Source: Phymorhynchus buccinoides (lineage: Eukaryota; Mollusca; Gastropoda; Neogastropoda; Raphitomidae). Taken from it: a stretch of DNA of 64,000 bases. Shown here piece after piece: positions 17,986-28,416 of this stretch. Below the pieces are notes generated by a model, which did not search any database, was not told the origin of the DNA, and saw nothing but the letters and a program-made list of their open reading frames with translations. A program made the position numbers and the translations under genes. Within the stretch, counting starts at the first letter, position 1. Each line of letters starts with the position of its first letter. Location: positions 11,385,886 through 11,449,885 of the forward strand of contig CM065713.1 in assembly GCA_017654935.2 (NCBI GenBank). Reading direction: 5' to 3'.

Positions 17986-18427
17986 CAAGCCACAAACCTA
18001 TAACTCACTTTGTCGGTCTGTCGGTCTGTCGGTCGGTCCAAAATTGTCGCACATTTTGACAAAATGTCGCACATTTTGACAAAATGTCGCACATTTTGAC
18101 AAAATGTCGCACTTCAAATGGAGGCTACACTTCAAATTGAGGCCGCTCTTTAACATGATGTATTTTAAAAGCGTACAAAATAATAAACATACGTAATACA
18201 GACACTACAACAGACACGACGAGTATGCAGTGCTTCTTTTGATGAGCATAAGTAGGATACATAGTTTTAAATGTTTTCCAAAAGATATAAAAAGTTACGA
18301 AATGGTGCAGAGATAACATTCTGGTTTACAGATTAAAATTATTGAAAAGCCAGGGGAGGTAACTCATGGTTGGAGTGGTAAAAATAGACCGCGTGCCACA
18401 ACTATTGCGATTTTCGCGCTTGTTTTC

Positions 18428-18680
18428 TTAACCCTTCCATGGCCACTGTCGCCTCTTGGCACCACAATGATTTAACACCCCATGTCACTGAAAGGCATCA
18501 AATGAGGGTCTGGTATCCAGTGACCTTGAATGTGTTCTTAATTTTGGGAGGTAAGGACAGGCCCTATTTTATGCACGCCACAGAGGAATCCCCAATATTG
18601 CAGACATAATCTTTTCTATACTCAGGTAAGTGTAATGGAACGTTATAGCTAAAAAAAATGGCTAGTGTTGAAAGGGTTAA
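18428..18680 (+). mobile_element. TTAA-flanked MITE, family A (left arm)
   Basis: TTAACCCTTCCATGGCCACT to GAAAGGGTTAA with the usual interior. The partner in the right arm is 38,988-39,243. Confidence 0.85.
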
Positions 18681-18820
18681 ATGCTTTCATTCACTTTTAT
18701 TGTGTTGCTTTTTTTTCTCTGTCAAAGTTTCTGTTCTTTTTTTAAAATCCATTTTTCTGGGGTTTTTTTCCCTCTTTTTTTTCTTTTTTTTTCTTAAGCG
18801 CGTTTGTTCTCTTTTCCTGA

Positions 18821-19386
18821 ACAGACAAACCTCTATTTTAAGACTTCCAAAATGTCCGGAAAAATCGGTCGTAAATTGGAGGGGTTGTATGACGGAGGTT
18901 TTCACTGGCAGCCGTAGAAAGAAAAAGTTCAGCACAGTTCATACTCTCTTCTTCATGCACACATACAATGACATATTAAAACTGGATTTGGGTCTTTCCA
19001 ACTCCATAGGATTGTGCAATCGATGTATTACAGTTTCACTTCGCCGACTTCTGTTAATCACCTCCACTCTCGTCCAAAGTCAGTGATTTTCTTTTTCAAA
19101 GTCAGTGGTTTTCGTGCTTTTCCTACGCTTTCCGCCATCTTTTCTACAACAAGGGAAGCGACTCCGCTTTCAGGCCCTTGACCATGGTTGTTTCCCTTTG
19201 CTCGAAGTCTATGCAGACGACAGCAACGGTCGTAAAAACCAACAAAATGGCGGTCGTAAGTCGCGTTTTAGAGGAAGTCGTTTAAGAGAGGTCGTTTACA
19301 TAGTAAAATGCATCCGTGCCAACAAATCCGGTCTCAAATGAGAGGTGGTCGCTTAACAGAGGGTCGTAAAATAGGGGTTTGTCTGT
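18821..19386. mobile_element. DNA transposon remnant with TIR ACAGACAAACCTCTATTTTA
   Basis: ACAGACAAACCTCTATTTTA at the left and TAAAATAGGGGTTTGTCTGT at the right; subterminal CGACC/GGTCG motifs repeat. TIR style and length resemble pogo/Tigger-like elements. The partner is 38,279-38,850. The interior holds a short open frame, described in the right arm. Confidence 0.7.
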
Positions 19387-19764
19387 ATTGCGCTTTTTTT
19401 TTCTGTCAAAGTTTCTCTCCTTTTTTAAAAATCCATTTTTCTGCTACTGCTTTTGTTATGATAATCTGTGCTTGCATGCATCCATCACTTTTTGTGGGTT
19501 TTTTAAAATGTGCATCCGTCTTGTCTCTTTCTTCGTGTTCTTCTTTTTTTTTTTCTCTCCCCCCGCCCTCCCCCCCCCTCTACCTTGTCTTTCTATGTGT
19601 CTTCTTTGTTTGTTTGTATCGCAGTTGTTTTATATTCTGTGTGCATCTGTGAAATTGTTCCGGTACTGTTCCATTTTGTTTCTCGGTGGATCGAAACGAA
19701 GGGCGTTCTGCTTCTTCCAAGTCGTCGGAAACTGCCAAATGACGCCCTTCCGCCGTACATTTAG

Positions 19765-20031
19765 AGTTCAATTCGGATGAGACTATAAACCGAGGTCCTG
19801 TGTGCCCATGCACTTAGCACACATTAAACCCAGTGGCAACGAAAAAGTTGTCATTTGTGTAAATTTACATCCCCCCCTCCTTCCTCATCGAAACTCGCAT
19901 GCAAAATTAAAAAAAAAAAAAGTTGGGTGGCGCGCCTCTAGCTGCGACACTTTCCATGTGGGAGCAACCCGAATTTCACAGACGCCTCTGTGACTATAAA
20001 GTACCTAATACCTAATAATACCTACTACCTA
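19765..20031 (+). mobile_element. tRNA-derived SINE, family S1, truncated (left arm)
   Basis: It starts at ATGAGACTATAAACCGAGGT, lacks the tRNA head, and ends in the TAAAGTACCTAATACCTAAT tail. The partner is 37,627-37,898. Confidence 0.8.
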
Positions 20032-20149
20032 ATAACATACACACGATAAAATATTTGGTGCCGCATTGCAATTTTTATCAATGGCTGCTTCAAATCACGA
20101 GTGGGGTCTTTGTCCTTCTCTGAAGAAAATCTCAGGGTTTTATCTTTTT

Positions 20150-20490
20150 CTTCTTCTTCTTCTTCTTCTTCGATCGCTCAGACAGTTTCCTGTCAATTAT
20201 GAGCGCAGATGCGTCATGCTGCCGTTATGCGCCTAACTAAGAAATAGTTAGGCCCAGCATGTCCTCGACTTCGGCTGGAGGAGGAAATCTTTTTGAAAGC
20301 GTTTCTTGAAAAAAAGGCAGGGAGAATTGACCGGGTAAAGGCAGAAAGATAGTGGATGACAGCAAGCAAAGGGAAAAGGCAGAGTCAAAGAGAGTGACAG
20401 ATTAGAGGAAGCTACAAGCACAGGAACTTCCAGAAGGTGGGGGAACTATTTATACAAAAGACCCCCCCCCCCCGGTATCCCCACGGGGGT
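20150..20490 (-). repeat. SINE-like family B (left arm)
   Basis: (TTC)n, then a GCGTTTCTTGAAAAAAAGGC block, TCAAAGAGAGTGACAGATTA and CTTCCAGAAGGTGGGGGAAC, ending in CCCCACGGGG. It differs from other copies in its 5' part (CCAGCATGTCCTCGACTTCG). The partner is 37,170-37,510. Confidence 0.65.
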
Positions 20491-20870
20491 CAGGGTTTTA
20501 TGGGTAACTTACTTGGACTTAGAAACTCCCACGAAGCGTGAGGCAGCCAGGGCGCTCACAACGCCTCTCTACGTTTCTGTGCTACAGCTTCTGTGCTACA
20601 GCATCTCGTTTCTTTTTTTGGCTCACTCGTGTTAACTTCGAGGTTAAGCAATAAGTGAGTCTACAGTCTCCGGGGTGTTTAGGGGGTAAACTGTATTCTG
20701 AAAAAGAAAAGATAAGTTACAAATTAAAAACTCTTCTAGCACCTTGGGTGGATACATTCAACCCCCAAGACGTCACTCTAGACTCCCACACCCGAATGCA
20801 AAGACATTCACTTCCAAGCACCCTGCCATGTGTTTTTTATATATATAAGATTATGGCGGTGTTTCTTCCC

Positions 20871-21099
20871 TTAACCCCTTGACTGCCAGAGAAAATTAAA
20901 GAAAAAATCATTGGGCAAATCATGCCATGAAAAAGACAACTGATAGAGCCAATCTGGCAAAAATGGTCTGGGGATATAACTCTCTTGACTGTGTTAGAAC
21001 AAAAGCCAGCATATCAGGGTTATTCCTCTTCACCTGATGACATCATCAGTGATGTCATCAGGTCAGTACGTGATACGTTGGTGGCAGTCAAGGGGTTAA
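20871..21099 (-). mobile_element. TTAA-flanked MITE, family C (left arm)
   Basis: TTAACCCCTTGACTGCCAGA to GGTGGCAGTCAAGGGGTTAA, in the orientation opposite to the 16,906 copy. Confidence 0.9.
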
Positions 21100-21449
21100 A
21101 GCAACGTGTGCATTCTCCCAAAGAATAGTTACTTCCCTTTTGTCGGTTGAGATGCAACAGACAACCAAGAACATACAAATTTTAATGGCGTTAGAAGAGT
21201 TTAAAAAAACACCCAAAAAACAAATAAAGCCATGTGGGAAATATTCCTAGAGAGAGCTGAACATCTTCTTCTTCTTCTGCGTTCCCAGGCCATAAGGCCA
21301 CAATGGGTACGTATGGGTCCGTTTTCCAGTTTTCACTGGTCTCCTCCTTGCTGCATTCAGCTGACACATTCCGATTTCGGAGGAGCGCTGAACAGCAAAC
21401 CTTCAAAGAAGACGATGGTCCTCACACAGGCGTTTCAATCCTGAACCTT

Positions 21450-21700
21450 TCATGCTGCATCTAGGTCTCGACTCTTGAAGATCTTTAAGCTTTTTGGTAC
21501 TTTCTAGTCACAGAAACTCGTCTGTGAAATTCGGGTTGCTCCCACTGGGAGAGCGCGTCGCTTTAGCCCTTTCAATGCTAGCATCTAGGTCTCGACTCTT
21601 GAAGATCTTTAAGCTTTTTGGTACTTTCTAGTCGCAGAAACTCGTCTGTGAAATTCGGGTTGCTCCCACTGGGAGAGCGCGTCGCTTTAGCCCTTTCAAT
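21450..21700. repeat. ~120-bp tandem duplication (left arm)
   Basis: ATCTAGGTCTCGACTCTTGA then AGATCTTTAAGCTTTTTGGT through GGGAGAGCGCGTCGCTTTAG is present twice. Each unit joins an S1-type tail (CGTCTGTGAAATTCGGGTTG) to the start of a family A MITE. The same duplication is present in the right arm (35,945-36,185). Confidence 0.85.
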
Positions 21701-21931
21701 GCTAGCCATTCCTCAGCCAAAATTTACCATTAAGCTTACCTGGGTAGAGAAAAGATTTCGTCTGCAATATTGGGGATTCCTCTGTGACATGCATAAAATA
21801 GGGCCTATCCTTACCTCCCAACATTAAGAACATAAGGTCCCTGGATACCAGACCCTCATTTGATGCCTTTTAGTGACATGGGTGTTCAATCATTGTGGTG
21901 CCATTAGGCGACAGTGGCGATGAAAGGGTTA
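21688..21931 (-). mobile_element. Family A MITE with mutated ends (left arm)
   Basis: TTAGCCCTTTCAATGCTAGC to GGCGATGAAAGGGTTAG; both TTAA ends are changed to TTAG. The interior is typical. The right-arm partner is 35,702-35,950. Confidence 0.8.
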
Positions 21932-22079
21932 GTACAGTGCAGCCCATTTTTGCATGCTACGTGAGTTCGTGTTATCCATCCCACCGGCACAACACGGCCT
22001 ACTACTCCTACCGAATAGTGGAATTGTCTTTAACGTGCGCGCAAGATCTTGCGCATGCGTTCGTACTCAGGACCTCGGT

Positions 22080-22311
22080 TTAACCCTTTCACCGCCAATG
22101 TCGCATCTTAGCTCCACAATGGTTTAACACCCATGTCACTAAAAGGCATCAAATCAGGGCCTGTTATCTGAAGACCCTATTTTCTTAATTTTGGGAGGTA
22201 AGGATAGGCCTAATGTTACGCATGTCACAGTGGAATTCCCAATATTGCAGATATTTTTTTTTCTCTACCCAGTTAAGTTTAATGGTATTGCTTGGCGGGG
22301 GAAAGGGTTAA
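22080..22311 (+). mobile_element. Family A MITE (left arm)
   Basis: TTAACCCTTTCACCGCCAAT to GCGGGGGAAAGGGTTAA. It interrupts a phrase shared with S1 and S2 SINEs (CCGAGGTCCTGAGTACG / CGAAGGGACCAGG), so it inserted into a SINE. The partner is 35,325-35,554. Confidence 0.85.
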
Positions 22312-22475
22312 GGTCTCATCCGAAGGACCAGGAAATAGGAGTAAAGTATCTTTCCCAAGGACGCAACACCGCGAATGGAGCTGGGTTCGAACCAGCGCAC
22401 TCCACAAACCCGTTGGATTACGGGTGGCGACTTACCAACTACACCACGGCGCCTCTCTGCGTTTCTGTACTACAG
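22312..22475 (-). mobile_element. tRNA-derived SINE, family S2 (left arm)
   Basis: On the minus strand: GGCGCCGTGGTGTAGTTGGT (A box), AAGTCGCCACCCGTAATCCA, then a B box (CTGGTTCGAACCCAGC in the right-arm copy) followed by GCGGTGTTG, AGATACTTTACTCC and a GATGAGACC end. The right-arm copy is 35,170-35,325. Confidence 0.75.
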
Positions 22476-22827
22476 CATCTCGTTTTCCTTTTTGGGGCTC
22501 ACTCGTGTTAACTTCGAAGTTAGCAATAAGTGAGTCTATAGTATGATAGTTGTTCGGTTGTGTGTGTGTGTGTGTGTGTGCTTCCGTGGTCCAATCTCCA
22601 AACTTTAACGTTGACATTTTCTCGGGAAATAGAAGGCGTACATTGTTCAAACTTTGCACACATATAGATGTCCATGCAAGCTTTGAAACATTAATAACGA
22701 TTATGATAAATATTAAATACTTAAAACAACACTGTAAGCAAATAACAAACAGATAACATTTTAGATTAGTGGGTTAGAGAGTATTCAACAGGCAACATGA
22801 GTTAAGAAAGTCATTCCACAGTGAAAG

Positions 22828-22902
22828 CCTCGATAGCTCATTGCGTAGAGCTTCTGTCTCTCATGCCAATGGTTCCGGGTCCGATTCTCGGCACGGGCAC
22901 TT
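22828..22902 (+). repeat. tRNA-like SINE head, family S3 (left arm)
   Basis: GCCTCGATAGCTCATTGCGT then AGAGCTTCTGTCTCTCATGC and CCGGGTCCGATTCTCGGCAC. The D arm (AGCTC/GAGCT) and T arm (CCGGG/CTCGG around TCCGATT) fold, but the acceptor stem pairs at only about four positions and no clear anticodon stem forms. It is a tRNA-derived repeat, not a tRNA gene. Also at 34,720-34,805 (minus) and 40,350-40,425. Confidence 0.65.
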
Positions 22903-23218
22903 TTTTTAAAGATGTGTCCATTAACGATAGCTTCATTTGTACTTTAAAATTTATTGGCAATCTTGTACTTTAGATACCCCCCCCCTTCAATCTTTGTTGT
23001 TGTCCCACATGTTCCTGTTCGAGTGAGCCTTGAAGGCTTTGCCTCTTGTTTTTCAAAATATTTAATAATAACCACAACTATGAACTTTGAACCGCTTATA
23101 AAAGTGGTTGCTGTGATGATTTTTTTTCTTTTTCTTCTAAGTTCGCTTTGCTGTATCTTATGAGCTAACATAACCACGATAATTTTGTTCGCTGACTTCT
23201 TGTGTTGTGTATACTGTT

Positions 23219-23312
23219 TCCCCCCCCCCCCACCCTCCCACCCCCTCACCCTCCTACACCCTCCCACCCCCTCACCCTCCTACCCCCTCACCCTCCCACC
23301 CCCTCACCCCTT
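23219..23312. repeat. C-rich minisatellite CCACCCCCTCACCCTCCTA
   Basis: Repeats of CCCTCCCACCCCCTCA and CCCTCCTACA. Equivalent arrays are at 34,300-34,400 (G-rich strand) and 40,755-40,850, each with a different unit count. Confidence 0.9.
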
Positions 23313-23357
23313 TCCAAAATCCAAATATATATTTGAGTAAAATACGCCTTTTTTTTT

Positions 23358-23600
23358 TTAAAACCCTTTCATCGCCACTGTGTCGCCTCTTGGCACCACA
23401 ATGATTTTAACACCCATATCAATAAAAAGGGTCTGGTATCCAGTGACCTTATGTTCTTCATTTTGGGAGGTAAGGACAGGCCCTAGTTTACGCACGTCAC
23501 AGAGGAATCGTCAGTATTGCAGACGAAATCTTTTCTCTACCCAGGTAAGTTTAATGGTACATTTTGGCTGAGGAATGGCTAGCGTTGAAAGGGTTTTAAA
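23358..23600 (-). mobile_element. Family A MITE (left arm)
   Basis: AAAACCCTTTCATCGCCACT to GCGTTGAAAGGGTTTTAAA. It carries a short deletion in the CACTAAAAGGCATC block shared with its partners at 34,014-34,254 and 40,899-41,145. Confidence 0.8.
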
Positions 23601-25171
23601 GCATAAAAAATATCCATAACAGCTTAAAGCTAAAGCATTACTGTGATCTGAAAATAATACAATCAAGCTGCTTCGTGTTTAAAGCAAAAATGAAGGCAAA
23701 AATATGATTATCTTTTGTTTGTTTTCCCGAATTGTGTAAATCGATTCTTCAATGGCTTTCGCGCTTTATAAATGTCTATAAATCCCTGCACATTTGGCTT
23801 TGAAATGATGACGCCGCGCTGTTTTGTTTGTTTGTTGTTGCTGCTGTTGATGTTGGTGTTTTTATATTAAAAACTTCCGCCACCATGCCAACGGCAAAAA
23901 ATAAGACAAAAAATGTATGCATATTATATCACTTAAGAAACACACACACATAAAAAAGCTGAACGCAGACTGCTTCATTAAATTTATGCATGAGCAATTC
24001 CAATAGGCGATTTTCAGGAAAAAAACTAGGGGAGAGCACTTTGTGAAAATTAGAGTTGTTTACCTCCATTACTCGGTCAAATACCATAGCGACAATGCAA
24101 CAATGGCGTCGAAGCTTGAAACTGCAGGATTCGAGTCAGCGACTTGCAAACATTTTGTAGAAAAATGAGGGGTGACCAGTTGCTTGCTACAAAGTGATAG
24201 AACTTGAAAACTGTGACGTAAAAATATAAATGACATCAATTTCAGAATGATGCACTGCGTTCTACATGCTGTGTGTCTCCTCAAACACAAGAAGCGAGCG
24301 CTGGGGATTTACCCGATGGCAGAGTAACTTCCCCTGTTTGACCGATTGAATTAGGCAAGATAACTCCTACACACCATGAAATTACTCCCCTTCATTATTT
24401 CCGAACAATTCCTATCAACCCCTTTGCATTTATTCCAGCCAATATCGGCTGGCCAGAAGTCGCCAAACATGTCTTTAACACTTGTAACCCCGATTAAAAT
24501 GATGACTCTACTCCCTGTAACCACCAAATTAATGTTGGTAAACTGGGCCCAAAATGGGGTACTTTGCTTAAAAATATATTAAAAAATAACTACTTGATGG
24601 ATTGACTTCAAATGTTCAGGGTTTGTGTATAAATGAAGAATGTTTAAGTTACAATGTTTTTTTTGTTATGTGATATTTTTGATTTTTTGATATTGCAATT
24701 TTAACTCCAAAATACATAACGAAGTGGGTGTACGGGGGCGGTTTTAGACGGCTTGGTAGGAGAAAGTAATGGATGTCATGGGCGGAATCAGGCTATAAGG
24801 GGCTTAAAACGTTGACTCATTCGCATCGCCACGATTTTGAATGATTAAAAAAACTAACAAATCGCTCCAGCCATACACACAACAAGCAAAAGAGACATAA
24901 ACAAAAGGAGAAACGAAAGAAGATGACAGGGTTTTTACTTCAGGTTTAGACATAGCGAAGTGGTAGATCAGACATTTTTTTAATCTAGAGACTTTATATG
25001 CTTTTATGCTGCGAGGTATGGGTACTTTTGTTATTTGTTAGCAGACTTGCCCAAGCTTGACATCAAATCTAGCACAAAGATGCGGACGTTTTCTCCAAAG
25101 TCAAACGATTCTCAGAATTTTGTAGTGACAAAACTTTGTGCAAGGCTGTTGGTAGCGAAATGGTGACTTAA

Positions 25172-25372
25172 AATGGTTAAAGACCCACCACGTCACGTGT
25201 CAAAATCACAGTTTTCACTCTTATAACTAGTAAGAAATCTTCCTAGCATAAGAGGGAATATGACACGTGACATGGGGGGGGTCTTTAAGTCAAGTCAAGT
25301 CAAGTCAAAATGATCTTTAATGACGATAAAGGAATAAGCTAAACAAAACTTTTTTTCATCCTTCAGGTCTTT
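25172..25372. repeat. Insert shared by both palindrome arms but absent from the third copy
   Basis: It contains a small inverted repeat (TTAAAGACCCACCACGTCAC then GTGTCA, mirrored by TGACACGTGACAT and GGTCTTTAA at 25,260-25,289) and then AAGTCAAGTCAAGTCAAAAT with GATCTTTAATGACG, a short repeat tail seen also at 53,095 and 53,600. In the third copy, ATGGTTA runs straight into CGGTCTTCGGATGG at 42,737. Confidence 0.8.
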
Positions 25373-25514
25373 GGATGGAGAAAACCTCTGTAAGGTTTGC
25401 ATGAAGCTGTGGCTACTTAAAGTAAATGTATCTACCCTATGCTTAAATGTATGCCCAAGTCTTTCTGTGTTTTTTATTTTTTATTTTACACTCTTTCAAA
25501 GGTGAGTTCAGTCC

Positions 25515-25930
25515 AATATGATTTTTTGGTAAAGGTCAAGATGTGCCAACCCGCCCCCCCTACATTTCTCGATTAATTGTATTTTTCCGTTATTGCCTTT
25601 CTTACCATACATAAAGCTGTATTTTAGGAACATTTTCACCAAATAATCTTTTTGGAATACTAACCCTAGCCCTAACCCTAACCCTACCCCCCACCCTATA
25701 AGACGGAAAAACGCAACGAACCACAACTGTGACAAATCGCGGTGTACTGCAGTACATAGTGGAGGGTAGGGTTAGGTTTAGGGATAGGGTTTAGGGATAG
25801 GGTTAGTATTCCAAAATGGTTATTAGCTAAAAATGTTCCTAAAATACAGCTTTATGTTTGGTAAGAAAGGCAAAAACGGAAAAATAGAATTAACCGAGAA
25901 ATGCAGGGGGGGGTGGCACATCTTTACCTT
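25515..25930. repeat. Fold-back element with telomere-like motifs
   Basis: Outer arms GGTAAAGGTCAAGATGTGCC, then CCCCCCTACATTTCTCG and CTTTCTTACCATACATAAAG are mirrored at 25,845-25,930. The inner part has TAACCCTAGCCCTAACCCTA (25,661-25,690) facing GGGTAGGGTTAGGTTTAGGG (25,766-25,806) around a small core with CTGCAG. The TTAGGG-like stretches are only a few units long. Copies: 31,590-32,015 and 42,900-43,315. Confidence 0.8.
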
Positions 25931-25984
25931 TGCCCATTTTTTTTTATTGTAGCTTTAGTAGACATTGCTGTGGTTTTTTTGACA

Positions 25985-26480
25985 ATATTTGATAGGCTTT
26001 TTGGTAACGGTCAAGATGTGCCCCCCCCCCCCCCCCCCCCCCCCCCTACATTTCTCGGCTCTCCCTGCATTTTCACACTTGCCTTTCTTACCAAACATTA
26101 AGCTGTATTTTATTAACGTTTTCAGCTAATTATCTTTGTTGAATAATTAATCGCAGTCATGATAAAGGCCACTATCTAATAGGAACCCCCCCCCCCCCCC
26201 CCCCCCCCACCCCCACCCCCTATGTAGTGCAGTACACACAACAGCCGCAGAGCATTTGTCACAGTCCTGGTTCATTGCGTTTTTTTCCGTCTTGCCTTTA
26301 TCTTCTACTATTATTGAATGCATGTGTTTAATTATGTAAATGGATGAAAATTAGTGTTAAATATAGCAAACGATAGAGGATGAAGTACTCAAATCTGCAG
26401 TAAGAAAGGCAAGACTGAAAAAAGTAAAAACAACCGAGAAATGGAGGGGGGGGGGGGGGGGGGGGGGGCGGCGCATCTTT
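25985..26480. repeat. Second, diverged copy of the fold-back element
   Basis: It has the same plan as the preceding element (GGTCAAGATGTGCC, poly-C, TACATTTCTCGG, CTTTCTTACCA... mirrored by AAGAAAGGCAAGACTG and ACCGAGAAATG, poly-G), but the telomere-like core is replaced by poly-C and GTAGTGCAGTACAC. It is tandem to the first copy. Poly-C/G runs of 20-30 bases vary between arms. Confidence 0.75.
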
Positions 26481-26850
26481 ACATTTACCGGCTTTTTCTG
26501 TATGATTATCGCTGTTGTAGAAATGCTTTTTTACTCGGAATTTCAACGTTACTGTTATCGTTTCCGATTTCAGTTTTTAAAGCAAAAACTTGTGGTTATC
26601 GTTGCATTTGTTGCTTCTTGCCACGGGTTATATTGTTTTGAATTGTTATGGTTTTTTTGTGTTCCTTGTTAAGGTGGTTTCTTTTTTTCATTGCTCATTG
26701 TTCTCTCTTAGTCACAAACCATTTATTTGTTGCCACTCTAGTCATTTTGAGTGCTAAAGGTCTCTGTGTACGCGTTAACATAATTCACGAAATATCTCTA
26801 TTTCCCCCAAGGCAACACAGTGTTAGGCCACTCATAATAGAGTGAAGAGT

Positions 26851-27235
26851 GGCACGGTGGTAGCGCGTTCGCCTCGTGTCAAGTAAACCCGAGTTCGAAC
26901 CTGGGTACAGGGGATTTTTCCTCTCACTTTGCACTAGGCCTTAATGGTCTGAACGTGGAGTCTTTCGGATGAGACGAAAAACCGAGGTCCTGTGTGCCCA
27001 TGCACTTAGCACTCGTTAAACCCAGTGGCAACGAAAAAAGTTGTCATTTGGTCAAAATTTAACACCACCACCACCCCCACCCTCCTTCCCTTCCTCAGTC
27101 ACACAAAAATCGCAACAACAACAAATTTTTTAATTGGGGTGGCGCGCCTCTGGCTGCAACGCTCTCTCCAGGTGGGAGCAACCCGAATTTCACAGAGACG
27201 CCTCTGCGACTATAAAGTACATAATATCTAATACC
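26851..27235 (+). mobile_element. tRNA-derived SINE, family S1, full length (left arm)
   Basis: The head GGCACGGTGGTAGCGCGTTC (A box TGGTAGCGCG) and B box GAGTTCGAACCTGG are spaced as in a tRNA. The body is GTCTTTCGGATGAGACGA, CCGAGGTCCTGTGTGCCCAT, GTTAAACCCAGTGGCAACGA, a variable A/C-rich part, GGCGCGCCTCTGGCTGCAAC, GGGAGCAACCCGAATTTCAC and a (TAATACC)n tail. Pol III transcription is expected from the boxes. The partners are 30,210-30,620 (minus) and 45,055-45,450. Confidence 0.9.
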
Positions 27236-27384
27236 TAATAATATGACTTACATGGATGCTCCTTGCAGGATGTTCTGAATTGCAAGATTTTTAAATTGAC
27301 TTTGAGCCGGCGTCGCCGGATTATGATAATTTGAGAGGCAACGATTTTCTTACACACACACACTTGTACAATAAAAAGGGCCTA

Positions 27385-27583
27385 TACAGTGGAGCCTCCC
27401 TATAAGACCCCCCCCTCCCCCAATTTAAGACTCCCTCCCACATAAGACCTAATTCTCTGAGACATTGCCCTTCTTTGTAAGTATTAAAATTACCTAAAAT
27501 TACCTGCCTTATAAGACCCATCCCGTATAAGACCTCATTTTGGATGATTTTTGAAGGTCTTATAAGGGAGGTACCACTGTGTA
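27385..27583. mobile_element. Pogo-like TA MITE with CTTATAAGACC TIRs (left arm)
   Basis: TACAGTGGAGCCTCCCTATA to AGGGAGGTACCACTGTGTA. The internal blocks GAGACATTGCCCTTCTTTGT and ATTAAAATTACCT are shared with all family copies (29,857, 45,591, 49,235, 50,017, 56,391, 60,074). TA flanks and CAGTGGAACC ends resemble Tc1/mariner-pogo elements. Confidence 0.85.
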
Positions 27584-27835
27584 AGCATTTGCTATTTTCA
27601 AAAGAATGTAGCACTTGTACTAGTCTAGAGGGGTAACAAAAATAAAAGAGCAGTAAATGTGTGTGTGCGCTGCCCCTGCACTCCGTCGGGGCCGCTCCCC
27701 TTGCAGGACTTTTGAAACTTCCCAGGAGTACTCCATGTGACTTAACAACTCACTGTGTTGCCATGGGGAAATAGTGATATTGTGTGAATCATGTTAACCG
27801 CGTACACAGACAGACCTTAACTGACCATGAATTCA

Positions 27836-28350
27836 TACGGGTTAAACTTTTGTGATGACAAAGGGTTAAATTTTGTGATGACGAGGGTTAAACTTTTGTG
27901 ATGATGAGGGTTAAAGTTTGTGATGACGAGGGTTAAACTTTTGTGATGACGAGGGTTAACGTTTAAAGTTTTGTGATGACGAGGGTTAAACTTTAAAGTT
28001 TGTGATGACGAGGGTTAACGTTTGTTATGACGAGGGTTAAAGTTTGTGATGACGAGGGTTAAAGTTTGTGATGACAAGGGTTAAAGTTTGTGATGATGAG
28101 GGTTAAAGTTTGTGATGACAAAGGGTTAAAGTTTGTGATGACAAGTGTTAAAGTTTGTGATGATGAGGGTTAAAGTTTGTGATGACAAGGGTTAAAGTTT
28201 GTGATGACAAGGGTTAAAGTTTGTGATGACAAGGGTTAAAGTTTGTGATGACAAGGGTTCAAGTGTTTGATGTTGGGTTACAACTGTTGTGCTGACAGTT
28301 TGTGTGACAGGGTTAAAGTTTGTGATGACAAGGGTTAAAGTTTGTGATGC
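27836..28350. repeat. 22-bp minisatellite GGGTTAAAGTTTGTGATGACAA (left arm)
   Basis: About 24 units of GGGTTAAAGTTTGTGATGAC with variants (GACGAGG, GATGAGG, AAACTTTTG). Inverted partner 28,786-29,612 and third copy 46,031-46,825. Unit counts differ: about 24, 37 and 36. Confidence 0.95.
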
Positions 28351-28381
28351 ATGGTAAGTTACGGGGGGGGGGGTTTGTGAA

Positions 28382-28382
<1 letters not shown>

Positions 28383-28414
<32 letters not shown>
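28383..28414 (+). repeat. Poly-G run near the palindrome centre
   Basis: About 32 consecutive Gs, preceded by shorter G runs (28,363 on). This sequence can form G-quadruplexes and is a classic sequencing and replication obstacle. The corresponding run in the third copy (46,832-46,851) is shorter and interrupted. Confidence 0.95.

Positions 28415-28416
<2 letters not shown>

Noticed and set aside
22828..22902. A functional tRNA gene
   Set aside because: D and T arms fold, but the acceptor stem is mostly unpaired and no anticodon stem is clear. It recurs in all unit copies, as expected for a repeat.
24101..24166. Short frame MASKLETAGFESATCKHFVEK
   Set aside because: Only about 20 codons, no splice donor in frame, altered in the other copies. 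It may be an old first exon but cannot be supported.
25661..25806. A true telomere or chromosome end
   Set aside because: Only a few TTAGGG-like units in each direction, inside a dispersed fold-back element present in all copies.
26851..26930. A functional tRNA gene at the head of the S1 SINE
   Set aside because: A and B boxes are present, but the sequence continues into a conserved SINE body and has dispersed copies.
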